Assembly: GCA_000272025.2 (NCBI GenBank)
Contig: AKCV02000014.1
Span: 19,465 to 83,464, forward strand
Reading direction: 5' to 3'
Length of the DNA: 64,000 nucleotides
From: Imbroritus primus
GTDB taxonomy: Bacteria > Pseudomonadota > Gammaproteobacteria > Burkholderiales > Burkholderiaceae
Shown: in pieces, positions 25,702-33,955 of the stretch
Position numbering within the stretch: the stretch's first letter is position 1
How the letters are laid out: the number at the start of each line of letters is the position of its first letter
Notes under the pieces: model-generated
Told to the model about the DNA's origin: nothing
Seen by the model: only the letters and a program-made list of their open reading frames with translations
The model's database searches: none
Translations under genes and position numbers: made by a program

Positions 25702-25719
25702 TTCCCTTCACCCGCTCCA
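25702..25719 (+). other. Putative attachment site: duplicated 3' end of a tRNA-Gly gene
   Basis: TTCCCTTCACCCGCTCCA reads as the end of a tRNA-Gly(CCC)-type gene: T-loop tail TT, T-stem strand CCCTT, acceptor strand CACCCGC, discriminator T, then CCA. The bases just upstream do not form the rest of a tRNA, so only the 18-bp 3' end is present. This is what site-specific integration into a tRNA gene leaves at the far junction. Confidence 0.6.
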
Positions 25720-25811
25720 GTTTCCTTCGCCACCTTGGCGCTTTCCGGACCGTCCTGGAGCGTCGCCCCCCCTTCCGTCGTTGGTCGTTGCCCCCAGCTA
25801 CCCAGCCAGCC

Positions 25812-26075
25812 TCAGGGCGCGCCCTGGATCATCGCGGTCGCACCCTCGCCCAGCTCGTAGACCTTGCCTTCGGCGGTCGTGAGGTAATACATGCCATTCC
25901 AGGGATTCATGCGGATCGTGCCGTGCTCGATGCAGTCGTTCGAGGCACAGCCGGGCAGGCGCACGGTTGCATTCTCCGCCTTCCAGAAAAACGCCGTGAC
26001 GCGCTGATGGCCAAACGTGCCGCCGATGACGAGCAGCGCGGCGCCCACCAGTAAAGCAATGCTTTTTTTCTTCAT
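25812..26075 (-). CDS. Small anchored/exported protein of unknown function
   Basis: This 87-residue protein has a basic start (MKKKS), one hydrophobic segment (about 7-23), then a short domain with a cysteine pair in LPGCASNDCIEHGTIRMN and an aromatic stretch, NPWNGMYYLTTAEGKVYELG. The two cysteines could form a disulfide in the periplasm. I do not recognise the family. It is the first gene right of the island junction. Confidence 0.6.
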   Translation of the reverse strand: MKKKSIALLVGAALLVIGGTFGHQRVTAFFWKAENATVRLPGCASNDCIEHGTIRMNPWNGMYYLTTAEGKVYELGEGATAMIQGAP

Positions 26076-26647
26076 GCCGCTACCTGATGCCGGTCAATTT
26101 GCGTGAACGGCGCGCCGAGCGGCGTGCCTGCCGGTGAGTGATGATTGATGCGGGGTAGTTCCACACCTCCGCATCGAACGGCGGCAGGTACGTGATACAG
26201 CAATAAACATTCCCCTGCTTCCACGCATGGCCTGAGCACACTGTGAACAAGTGCAAGATCGCAACGGATTGTTAAATAAATTCACATTCTTGCGCAGCCA
26301 TCGACGCAGCACATGGGTGATACGAAGTCATCTGGCATGCCGCGTAGAACCTACGATTTGTATTGCAAATTGCAAAATTTCCCACGGCGCCAATGCAACA
26401 TCGCGAATTTGTCATCAAAAGTTAAATTCGTTAACTCAGACAGAAATTTTCTTCAGTGGCATCTGCGCCATCGGCCTTCCACCATGCATAGGTCTGTGGC
26501 AGTGCGGTAGCCGCACACCAACGATTCAGCGAGAGGGGCGCATCCGGCCATAGAAGCCGGCAGAGGTGTCTCGCTACGCCGCCACAGGCTTCCCGGCGGC
26601 CATGCGCATGTGCACATGGCAGACGCCAGGGGTCACGGGAGAGAATC
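26076..26647. other. 572-bp gap, relatively AT-rich, no gene supported
   Basis: The stretch from about 26260 to 26450 is richer in A and T than its surroundings and probably holds the promoter of the downstream protease gene; I cannot fix its boxes. Short open frames on both strands lack supported starts and recognisable domains. Confidence 0.4.
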
Positions 26648-28948
26648 GTGCGGACGAGCATTCGAAACACTTCGAAACGCCATCTTTCATGGGCGCTGGC
26701 ATTGGCAGCCGCGGCTGCAGTCATGGCATGCGGCGGCGGTGGCGGCGGTGGCAGCGGTAGCGGATCATCCGCCAGCCTCTCAGGCGAGGCAGGCAACCTT
26801 CACGATCTGAGTGGTCAGGTGCGGTTTTCCACGACCGCGCCGCAGGCCGGCGAGATGCTGGAGATCCGCGGCGCCGGCCTCGAGCCGATTGCACTGCTCG
26901 ACATCGCCGGCATCCGCCTGTCTCCCGAGAAACGTCGCGATGCCAATGGCGAGACCGTGCTGCGCGTCACCATGCCGCGCCTCATGCTGGCAGAAAACCA
27001 GCCGGTCAACGTCGTAGGCTACGGGGGTGACGGACAGGCCATGAAGCTGTCGAACAGCACATTCGCCTGGTGCCCCATCGGCATCGACCGTCTGTCAAGC
27101 GCTACGGCATCGCCGGGCATGGCGGTGGAATTGAGCGGGGCATGCCTGGATCGTGCGACACAGGTCCGCTGGGGCGGCATGGACATTCCGATCCTGCGGC
27201 GTTCCGCACGTGGCGTCGTGATCGCCATCAACGCCACTCAAAGCGCCAGCTACCGGGTAGAACTCCGCACCGCCAGCGGCTTCGCGCTGAATGGGCCGAC
27301 GCTCGACTTCAATGCAGGACTGGCCCCGGGATTGCGCATCGACCCGATGATCGGCCAAGTCAATCTGCTGCCGGCCGCGAGCCCTATGCTGCGCCTGATC
27401 CCCGGCAAGACGGCAATGGTCATGGCGCGTATCAGCCGCCCATACGGCGTGTCGGTATCGCGCGCCAGTGCCCGCGTCGAACTGCTGGACACGCTGGGCA
27501 CCCGCTTTGCCACCTATCCGCTGCAGGGCGACGATGCGTTTCCCGATGTGCCGGGCGCCGACAATGCGATGGAGAACAACTACTTTGCCGTGATCCCGCC
27601 CGGTCAGGTCGCCAATATCCGCACCGTGCGCATTGTCGCGGAGGATTCTGCCAGCAACCTGACGCAGTCGGTGTCCTTCCAGCCGCCAGTCGCCCCGGGG
27701 ACCAGCTTTCGCCTGCACTTGGTGCCGATCGCCCGGCCGGGTGGCGCACCGGCCCCGCTGCCCAACCCGAACCGCGTGCAGGCGGTACTGTCCGCGATGT
27801 TCCCCGTCTCGCGCATCGAGGTCGTCGCGCATGCGCCCGTCACTTTCTCCGGCAGCAGCGATGCGTTCAGCCAGAAGGACCTGTTCGACCTGACGGCGCT
27901 GCGTGCGCAAGAGGGTGCGCAGAGTTACGAGTTTTACTTCGGTGTCCAACCCGAGCCCCGCAATGCCGGGCTGGCCTATGTGGGCGGCACCACCGCCACC
28001 GGCTTCCACACCTGGCCGACCAATACCAGCACAGCGGGCCTGTTTGGCGGTGCTGACGCTGCGTTGATCACCGAACTGATTGCCCATGAAGTCGCGCACA
28101 ACTTCGGCCGCACGCATACCTTCGAGGACAGCAGCTATCCGTACGCCAATGGGCGGCTTGGCACATACGCCGGCCTGAGCCTGTTCCAGAATAGTCCGGC
28201 GGCATTGCCCGGCTCGCAGTGGTATGACGTCATGTCGTACTCGGCTCCCAAATGGTTCTCCGACTACAGCGCATATGGCGTACAGCGTGACGCCGAGTTG
28301 CGCGCCATCCGTCTGCCCACGGCCAGCGCGCTGGCTGGGCTTCGTTCGGACAGCACGCTGCAGGCCGTGGTGGCCCCGCTGCGATTGCTGGAAATCAGTG
28401 GCGACCCCGCAAGCGGCAATGTCAGCCTCCACAGCACGCTCGACCACACGGTGGACACCCTCGCGGCCCAGCCCGTGACCGACGCCCTGCGCAGTGGCGT
28501 CAGCCAGAGCCTGTGGATCCGCATCGGCCTTGCCGACGGCAGCACACAATGGTTTGTGCCGACGCTGCGCAGTGTGTCCGATGGCGATGCCCAGGCGCTC
28601 ACTGCGTCATTGCATCTGCCGGCAGCCATGCAGATCGCCAGCGTCGCCCTGGTGCGCGACGGCTCCGTCGTCCGATCCTGGCCGCAGACGGGCGATACCG
28701 CCAGTACCGCGCCCACGGCCATGCTGCAAGAGAGCGCCGGACGCATCACCGTGCGCTGGGATCCGCAATACCGGCTGTCACTCGTGCATCTGTCGGCGCG
28801 CGGCGTGCGCACGGCGTTGGCGGTCAACCTGACCGGCGGCCAGGTCACGCTGAATGCCCCGCAGGAAGCCGGGGGCAGCTGGATGTGGAGCCTGACCGAC
28901 GGCCTTGCCCTGCATCAGGGCAGCCAGAGCAGGACAGCAGGCATCTGA
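26648..28948 (+). CDS. Lipoprotein zinc metalloprotease (metzincin-type motif)
   Basis: A GTG start behind a GGGAG sequence gives 766 residues. The N terminus is a lipoprotein signal ending AAVMAC, followed by a flexible tract of seven glycines and a Gly/Ser linker. Beta-rich domains occupy about residues 60-370. The catalytic site is HEVAHNFGRTH (residues 480-490), a full HExxHxxGxxH zinc motif, with a Met-turn in YDVMSYS about 40 residues later, as in metzincins. A further beta-sandwich-like region completes the chain. It is probably a surface or periplasmic peptidase anchored in the outer membrane; its substrate is unknown. Confidence 0.82.
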   Translation: MRTSIRNTSKRHLSWALALAAAAAVMACGGGGGGGSGSGSSASLSGEAGNLHDLSGQVRFSTTAPQAGEMLEIRGAGLEPIALLDIAGIRLSPEKRRDANGETVLRVTMPRLMLAENQPVNVVGYGGDGQAMKLSNSTFAWCPIGIDRLSSATASPGMAVELSGACLDRATQVRWGGMDIPILRRSARGVVIAINATQSASYRVELRTASGFALNGPTLDFNAGLAPGLRIDPMIGQVNLLPAASPMLRLIPGKTAMVMARISRPYGVSVSRASARVELLDTLGTRFATYPLQGDDAFPDVPGADNAMENNYFAVIPPGQVANIRTVRIVAEDSASNLTQSVSFQPPVAPGTSFRLHLVPIARPGGAPAPLPNPNRVQAVLSAMFPVSRIEVVAHAPVTFSGSSDAFSQKDLFDLTALRAQEGAQSYEFYFGVQPEPRNAGLAYVGGTTATGFHTWPTNTSTAGLFGGADAALITELIAHEVAHNFGRTHTFEDSSYPYANGRLGTYAGLSLFQNSPAALPGSQWYDVMSYSAPKWFSDYSAYGVQRDAELRAIRLPTASALAGLRSDSTLQAVVAPLRLLEISGDPASGNVSLHSTLDHTVDTLAAQPVTDALRSGVSQSLWIRIGLADGSTQWFVPTLRSVSDGDAQALTASLHLPAAMQIASVALVRDGSVVRSWPQTGDTASTAPTAMLQESAGRITVRWDPQYRLSLVHLSARGVRTALAVNLTGGQVTLNAPQEAGGSWMWSLTDGLALHQGSQSRTAGI

Positions 28949-28986
28949 GCGTCGACGGGTCGGCAGCATCAGCCTGCCGGCCACGA

Positions 28987-29460
28987 TCACTTGGCGACGG
29001 GAATGACGGTCGATCGCGGTACCGGCACCGCGGTCACCGCATTTTGCGCCGAGCCGGAAATGATGCGATCGGAATAGGTCAGATAGACGAGAGTATTGCG
29101 CCGGGCATCGACGGTGCGCACCACATGCAGGGCCTTGAAGATGACCGACATGCGTTCGGTGAACACTTCCTGCTGCTGCCGCAGGGGCTCGCGAAAACGT
29201 AGTTCGCCCACCTGGCGGCAGGCGATCGACGCCTCGTTCGGATCCTCGGCCAGGCCCACCGCACCCTTGATGCCGCCGGTCCGTGCACGCGACACATAGC
29301 AGGTCACACCTTCGACCAGCGGATCATCATAGGCTTCGATCACCACGCGATCCGATCCGGTCAGCCGCCAGTTGGTGTTGACGCTGCCGATCTCTTCGGC
29401 GCGCGAGCAGGCGCTCAGCAGGGTACAGGCAGCAAGCGGCAGGAGCATCAGGCGTTTCAT
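28987..29460 (-). CDS. creA: CreA family protein
   Basis: This 157-residue exported protein has a lipoprotein-like signal ([18 protein letters not shown]) and the CreA core [20 protein letters not shown], then [20 protein letters not shown]. The C-terminal part ends with [20 protein letters not shown]. The frame stays open far upstream, but the signal peptide fixes the start. CreA's function is not established. It converges with the protease gene and is divergent from trmB. Confidence 0.88.
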   Translation of the reverse strand: MKRLMLLPLAACTLLSACSRAEEIGSVNTNWRLTGSDRVVIEAYDDPLVEGVTCYVSRARTGGIKGAVGLAEDPNEASIACRQVGELRFREPLRQQQEVFTERMSVIFKALHVVRTVDARRNTLVYLTYSDRIISGSAQNAVTAVPVPRSTVIPVAK

Positions 29461-29519
29461 GGCAGCATGAGGCGAAGTTGGACGGTCGCCCATGGTAGCG
29501 GAATTCCCCGGCCTCCGGC

Positions 29520-29528
29520 TGGTACAAT
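29520..29528 (+). promoter_or_regulatory. Extended -10 promoter of trmB
   Basis: TGG followed by TACAAT (29523-29528) is an extended -10 element 125 bp before the trmB ATG, in the divergent region with creA. No good -35 is visible at 16-18 bp, as is common with extended -10 promoters. Confidence 0.45.
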
Positions 29529-29652
29529 CCGGCCTCATTCGATTGCCTGCGCGGCATGCGTCCTGCCAGTGGTCCCGGATCCATCCGGGCTGCCCTCGAG
29601 GACGCGATTGTCCGCGCCAGCCCTGACACGCTGCTTCGCACGCCCGATTGCC

Positions 29653-30441
29653 ATGCATTCTTCCGATCATCCCGACGCGCCGCCATCCCAGGATCACCCT
29701 GCCACGCCCGGCGGCGAAGCCGACGCGCGCCGCAGCCCGGCGGATGCCGCCCAGCCGGACACGACACAGCATCGCCGCATCCGCTCCTTTGTGCGGCGCG
29801 CCGGCCGCACCTCCGTGGCCCAGCAACGCGCACGCGACACGCTCGGCCCGCGCTTCCAGCTGCCCTATGCCGAAGCGCCGCTGGACTGGGAAGCCGCCTT
29901 CGGTCGCAGCGGTGCGCCGCGCATCCTGGAAATCGGCTTCGGCATGGGCGAGACGACAGCGCATATCGCCACGATCCGCCCCGCTGATGATTTTCTTGGC
30001 GTGGAAGTGCATGAGCCGGGCGTCGGTGCCCTGCTCAAGCGCATCGGCGAACAGGAGTTGACCAACCTCCGCATCATTTCGCACGATGCGGTCGAAGTCA
30101 TCGACCACATGCTGCCGCCCGGCACGCTCGACGGCATCCATATCTTTTTCCCGGATCCCTGGCACAAGAAGAAGCACAACAAGCGTCGCCTCATCCAGAC
30201 ACCGTTCGTCAGCCGCCTCGCGGCGCGCCTGCGGCCCGGGGGCTACCTGCATTGCGCCACGGACTGGGAAGACTACGCGGTCCAGATGCTCGAAGTCCTG
30301 AGCGCCGAGCCCACGCTCGAGAATACCGCCACCGGTTACGCTCCGCGTCCGGACTACCGCCCCGTCACCAAGTTCGAGAACCGCGGCCTGCGGCTGGGGC
30401 ATGGCGTGTGGGACCTGGTGTTCCGCAAGCGCGCGGCCTGA
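29653..30441 (+). CDS. trmB: tRNA (guanine-N7)-methyltransferase
   Basis: This 262-residue protein forms m7G46 in tRNA. After a variable, charged N-terminal extension (residues 1-60), the SAM-binding motif [12 protein letters not shown] and the signature [20 protein letters not shown] are diagnostic of Trm[19 protein letters not shown] closes the protein. The ATG at 29653 was chosen because the frame upstream of it is not TrmB-like. A strong hairpin follows the gene. Confidence 0.95.
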   Translation: MHSSDHPDAPPSQDHPATPGGEADARRSPADAAQPDTTQHRRIRSFVRRAGRTSVAQQRARDTLGPRFQLPYAEAPLDWEAAFGRSGAPRILEIGFGMGETTAHIATIRPADDFLGVEVHEPGVGALLKRIGEQELTNLRIISHDAVEVIDHMLPPGTLDGIHIFFPDPWHKKKHNKRRLIQTPFVSRLAARLRPGGYLHCATDWEDYAVQMLEVLSAEPTLENTATGYAPRPDYRPVTKFENRGLRLGHGVWDLVFRKRAA

Positions 30442-30452
30442 GCCTGACACTG

Positions 30453-30476
30453 GCAACCGGGCGCTCGCCCGGTTGC
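30453..30476 (+). terminator. Hairpin after trmB
   Basis: GCAACCGGGCG, the bases CT and CGCCCGGTTGC form a nearly perfect 10-11 bp stem 11 bp after the trmB stop. There is no clear T-run, so it may act as a weak terminator or RNA stabiliser. Confidence 0.5.
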
Positions 30477-30619
30477 GTCGGACGGTGGATCGACTGCCAT
30501 GGGGTTGGCAAAGCGTGGCCCGGCATTACGCACATGCCGGTGACACGGCTCCCTGAAATGGATCGCGGCAAACCCAGCGTCCGCCAATAGCCGCTCCCCC
30601 CTTGCGACAATCCGTCGCA

Positions 30620-30648
30620 TTGCAATCAATAATGAGAACGGTTATCAT
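30620..30648 (+). promoter_or_regulatory. Fur-controlled promoter of the PepSY/ApbE operon
   Basis: TTGCAA (30620-30625), a 17-bp spacer and TATCAT (30643-30648) form a promoter. Within it AATAATGAGAACGGTTATC (30628-30646) matches the 19-base Fur box GATAATGATAATCATTATC at 14 positions. Fur with iron would cover the spacer and -10. The rest of the 417-bp gap holds only the trmB hairpin; the 210-bp leader to the first gene shows nothing I recognise. Confidence 0.75.
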
Positions 30649-30858
30649 AATCATCGCCTTTCCGGTGTGCTGATGCTTCGTGCGCGGCCGGCGCAGGCAA
30701 CCGTTCGCCGCGCCCGAGATGGTGCGGCCCTGTTTTGACTTCCTCGCGATTCTGTTTCGAGGCACGCGCGCAAGCGGGCCCGGGTCATTGCGCCCGCCAG
30801 CCGATCCTGCGGTGCAGGCTTCAGCGTTTTTTCAGGCACCTTAGCACCACACGGGTTG

Positions 30859-31494
30859 ATGGCTACCACACCGAATCCTGCCAGCCGGTCGTTCTGGCTC
30901 AAGCACCTGCACCAATGGCACTGGATCAGTTCCGCGATCTGCCTGATCGGCATGCTGCTGTTCGCCGCCACCGGCATCACCCTCAACCATGCCGCGCAGA
31001 TCGAGGCCAAACCTGCCGTTGAAACCGTGCGCAACACGCTGCCGCCAGCGCTGCTGACCCAACTCGAAGGCCTGCACAACGACGGCAAGGACGCCAAGGC
31101 CCCACTGCCTGCTGCGCTAGATGACTGGCTGACCCGGCAGATGGCGGTTAGCGCGGACGGTCGCGATGCCGAGTGGTCCGGCGACGAAATCTACCTGTCG
31201 CTGCCACGTCCTGGCGGCGATGCCTGGCTGTCGATCGACCGCGAGAGCGGCGAGGTGACGCACGAGATCACTCGACGCGGCTGGATCTCCTACCTGAACG
31301 ACCTACACAAGGGCCGCAACACCGGCACGGCCTGGAGCTGGTTCATCGACATCTTTGCCGTCGCCTGCCTGGTGTTCTGTATCACCGGCCTGTTCCTGCT
31401 GCACTTCCACGCCGGCAAGCGGCCTGCCACCTGGCCTTTGGTGGCGCTGGGGCTGGCGGCCCCGCTCGTACTGGCCATCCTGTTTATCCACTGA
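30859..31494 (+). CDS. PepSY-associated transmembrane protein (putative haem-binding electron carrier)
   Basis: The ATG follows an in-frame TTG directly and gives 211 residues. The first helix follows FWLKHLHQWHWISSAICLIG, with a histidine cluster; NHAAQ lies just outside it. A periplasmic PepSY-like domain (SIDRESGEVTHEITRRGW) leads to SYLNDLHKGRNTGTAWSWFI and two closing helices with LLHFHAGKRPATW. Membrane histidines of this type ligate haem in PepSY reductases such as FpvG, which reduce ferric siderophores. It is the first gene of a five-gene Fur-regulated operon. Confidence 0.85.
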   Translation: MATTPNPASRSFWLKHLHQWHWISSAICLIGMLLFAATGITLNHAAQIEAKPAVETVRNTLPPALLTQLEGLHNDGKDAKAPLPAALDDWLTRQMAVSADGRDAEWSGDEIYLSLPRPGGDAWLSIDRESGEVTHEITRRGWISYLNDLHKGRNTGTAWSWFIDIFAVACLVFCITGLFLLHFHAGKRPATWPLVALGLAAPLVLAILFIH

Positions 31495-31505
31495 TGAGGT
31501 TCATG

Positions 31506-32042
31506 ATGAGTTTCACTAAGCGCGCATGGCTTCCCGCTGCCCTGCCCGGCCTGCTCACCGGTATTGCCGCCGGTCCGGCAGCCGCCGCGGACATGAATGT
31601 CAAGGTCGAGATCCCGCGGCTCAACGTGGCCGAGTACCACCGTCCGTACGTGGCGATCTGGGTCGAGCGCCCGGACCAGAGCGTGGCCGCCAACCTGGCC
31701 GTGTGGTACGACATCAAGCTCAAGGACAACGAAGGCACCAAGTGGCTGAAGGACATGCGCCAGTGGTGGCGCAAGAGCGGCCGCGAACAGCAGATGCCGC
31801 TCGACGGCGTGAGTGGCGCGACGCGCCCGGTCGGCGAGCACAGCCTGAGTTTCAGCGATGGCAAGGCACCGCTCGGCAAGCTGCCGGCTGGCAAATACCA
31901 GCTGGTGGTCGAAGCTGCACGTGAAGTCGGCGGCCGCGAACTCGTGAAGGTGCCCTTCGAATGGCCGCCCAAATCCGCCCAGAACCAGAAGGTGAAAGGC
32001 GAGCACGAGCTCGGCACGATCACGCTCGACCTCAAACCATAA
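31506..32042 (+). CDS. DUF2271 exported protein with ApbE flavinylation motif
   Basis: The ATG at 31506, six bases after GAGG, gives 178 residues; ATGs at 31494 and 31503 are alternatives. A Sec signal peptide ends AAGPAAA. The mature domain includes PYVAIWVERPDQSVAANLAV and KWLKDMRQWWRKSG, typical of DUF2271. LDGVSGATRP (codons at 31803-31823; Asp100, Ser103, Thr106) fits the motif D-x-x-[S/T]-G-A-[T/S], whose final Thr/Ser receives FMN from ApbE. An ApbE gene lies two genes downstream. I infer a periplasmic FMN-carrying electron shuttle next to the PepSY protein. Confidence 0.82.
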   Translation: MSFTKRAWLPAALPGLLTGIAAGPAAAADMNVKVEIPRLNVAEYHRPYVAIWVERPDQSVAANLAVWYDIKLKDNEGTKWLKDMRQWWRKSGREQQMPLDGVSGATRPVGEHSLSFSDGKAPLGKLPAGKYQLVVEAAREVGGRELVKVPFEWPPKSAQNQKVKGEHELGTITLDLKP

Positions 32043-32065
32043 CGATCCAGCAGAGGAGTTCCATC

Positions 32066-32881
32066 ATGAAAACGAAACTGACCGCACTCGTGCTTGCCGC
32101 TTCCTTTGCCGCCGTCCTGCCGCTGTCCGCCCATGCGCACCGCGCCTGGATGCTGCCGTCGGCGACCGTGATCTCGGGCAACAATGCCTGGGTGACGGTA
32201 GACGGCGCGATCTCCAACGACCTGTTCTACTTCGAACACCATCCGCTGCGCCTCGAGAATCTGGCGGTGACCGCCCCGGACGGCACGCCCGCCAAGGCCG
32301 AGAACACCAGCACCGGCCGCTACCGCAGCACCTTCGACGTGCAACTCGCCAAGCCAGGCACGTACAAGATGGCCGTGGTCAATAACGGTCTGACGGCCAG
32401 CTACAAGGAAAACGGTCAGACCAAGCGCTGGCGCGGCACGGCGGAAAGCTTCGCCAAGGAAGTGCCGGCCAATGCCGAAGACCTGCGCGTCACCCAGTCG
32501 CAGGGTCGTATCGAAACCTTCGTGACGGCCGGCAAACCCACCACCACGGTGCTCAAGCCCACCGGCAGCGGCCTGGAACTGGCTCCGGTGACGCACCCGA
32601 ACGACCTGTTCGTCGGCGATGCCGCAACCTTCCAGATGCTGCTAGACGGCAAGCCTGCTGCCAACCTCGACGTGAGCGTGGTGCCCGCGGGCGTGCGCTA
32701 TCGCGACAAGCTGAACGACATGACGCTCAAGACCAATGCCGAAGGCAAGTTCTCGGTGAAGTGGACGCAGCCCGGCATGTGGTTCATCGAGGCCGACGTA
32801 CGCGATAACAAGACCGCCCTGCCGCAAGCCAAGGAACGCCGTGCCAGCTACGCTGCGACGTTCGAAGTGCTGCCGCAGTAA
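32066..32881 (+). CDS. DUF4198 periplasmic protein
   Basis: This 271-residue protein has GAGGAG eight bases before its ATG and a signal peptide ending LPLSAHA. The mature chain would start HRAWMLPSATV, placing a histidine at the new N terminus, a possible metal ligand. Two beta-sandwich-like regions follow (about 25-120 and 165-271), with KPGTYKMAVVNNG and VKWTQPGMWFIEADVRD, typical of DUF4198. The family is often linked to metal uptake. Here it sits in an iron-regulated operon with an electron-transfer system, so binding of iron or a siderophore is plausible. Confidence 0.8.
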   Translation: MKTKLTALVLAASFAAVLPLSAHAHRAWMLPSATVISGNNAWVTVDGAISNDLFYFEHHPLRLENLAVTAPDGTPAKAENTSTGRYRSTFDVQLAKPGTYKMAVVNNGLTASYKENGQTKRWRGTAESFAKEVPANAEDLRVTQSQGRIETFVTAGKPTTTVLKPTGSGLELAPVTHPNDLFVGDAATFQMLLDGKPAANLDVSVVPAGVRYRDKLNDMTLKTNAEGKFSVKWTQPGMWFIEADVRDNKTALPQAKERRASYAATFEVLPQ

Positions 32882-32911
32882 GCATATCGGCAACTGCAAC
32901 CAGGTCCGCCC

Positions 32912-33955
32912 ATGATGCCCACTGCATCCCGCCGCGTCCTGGTACCGCTGGACCTGCCGCCGGCCGCAGTGCCGGACGGTACAGTCCAGTCGCTGCACGG
33001 CGCGACCATGGGTACCAGCTGGAGCGCCCGTCTGGTCGCCGATGCGGCACGGCTGCCTGAACTCCATCACGTCATCCAGTCCGCACTGGATGACGTCGTG
33101 GCGCAGATGAGCCACTGGGAAGCCGGCTCCGACCTCGGCCGCTTCAATCGCGCCCTGCCCGGCACATGGCAGGTGCTGCCGGAAGCGTTTTTCACCGTGC
33201 TCGACTGTGCCATCGCCATCGCACGCGACAGCGCCGGTGCCTACGATCCGACCATCGGCACGCTGGTCGACCTGTGGGGCTTCGGGCCACGCGGAGCACA
33301 GGCGCCGGTCACCGCCCCGCCATCCGGGGCGGCGATCCGTCAGGCGCGCGCCACATGCGGCTGGCAGCGCATCACACTCGATCACGCCACACGCCGTGTA
33401 CAACAGCCAGGCGGCCTCGCGCTCGATTTTTCTTCCATTGCCAAGGGCTTCGGCGTCGATCATGCTGCGCAGGCGCTCGAACGGGCAGGCGTGCGCAGCT
33501 ACCTGCTGGAAGTCGGCGGCGAGTTGCGTGGCCTCGGGGCAAAGCCCGACGGTACGCCGTGGTGGGTGGAACTCGAACGTCCGCCGCACGATGCATGTAC
33601 GACATCATCCACCGCACCCGACACGCAGGATGGGCCTGTTGATGTTGTCGCACTGCACGGCCTGTCGGTAGCAACATCCGGCGACTACCGCCGCTATTTC
33701 GAACATGACGGCGTGCGCTACGCGCATACGCTCGACCCGCGCACCGGCTATCCGGTGCAGCACACAGCATCGGTCACCGTCCTGCACGCCTCGTGCATGG
33801 TGGCCGACGCACTGGCGACGCTGCTGACCGTACTCGGACCGGACGCCGCGCCGGCCTACGCGGAGCGGTGCGGGCTCGCCGCACGCATGCTGTACCTTAC
33901 CCCCACGGGCATGCGCGAATCCTGCTCATCGGCCTTCACCGACATGCTCACATGA
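32912..33955 (+). CDS. apbE: ApbE-family FAD:protein FMN transferase
   Basis: This 347-residue protein uses FAD to attach FMN covalently to a Thr/Ser of a partner protein. Family features seen: ATMGTSWSARL near residue 31, GAYDPTIGTLVDLWGFG, DFSSIAKGFGVDHAAQALE, LLEVGGELRGLG and YAHTLDPRTGYPV (metal-binding Asp region). A long Ala/Pro/Thr-rich insert lies around 225-245. Oddly, I see no signal peptide or lipobox, though most bacterial ApbE proteins act outside the cytoplasm. Its probable target is the DUF2271 protein encoded upstream. It overlaps the reductase gene by ATGA. Confidence 0.9.
   Translation: MMPTASRRVLVPLDLPPAAVPDGTVQSLHGATMGTSWSARLVADAARLPELHHVIQSALDDVVAQMSHWEAGSDLGRFNRALPGTWQVLPEAFFTVLDCAIAIARDSAGAYDPTIGTLVDLWGFGPRGAQAPVTAPPSGAAIRQARATCGWQRITLDHATRRVQQPGGLALDFSSIAKGFGVDHAAQALERAGVRSYLLEVGGELRGLGAKPDGTPWWVELERPPHDACTTSSTAPDTQDGPVDVVALHGLSVATSGDYRRYFEHDGVRYAHTLDPRTGYPVQHTASVTVLHASCMVADALATLLTVLGPDAAPAYAERCGLAARMLYLTPTGMRESCSSAFTDMLT

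Larger units (their letters stand above)
1..25719. mobile_element. Right part of a genomic island / putative ICE (left end outside window)
   Basis: This stretch holds only accessory genes: cytochrome bd, sulfur and thiol enzymes, two ArsR repressors, an RND pump and a LysR regulator. It ends at an 18-bp copy of a tRNA-Gly 3' end (25702-25719), beyond which genes of a different character begin. A strong outward-facing promoter sits about 70 bp inside that end. Elements of the ICEclc/PAGI-2 kind integrate into tRNA-Gly genes and carry such a promoter; that comparison is inference. No integrase or conjugation gene is visible here, so the intact tRNA and the integrase would lie to the left of the window. 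Confidence 0.6.

Noticed and set aside
25634..25722. A complete tRNA-Gly gene at the island end
   Set aside because: Only the last 18 bases fit. The upstream bases cannot form the acceptor 5' strand, D-arm or anticodon arm.
26094..26312. 72-codon minus-strand frame in the gap before the metalloprotease
   Set aside because: It is Arg/Cys-rich with no domain, no ribosome-binding site and no context support.
26735..26765. Glycine-codon run in the metalloprotease as a frameshift error
   Set aside because: The frame continues with a normal domain pattern to a proper stop, and poly-Gly linkers after a lipobox are common.
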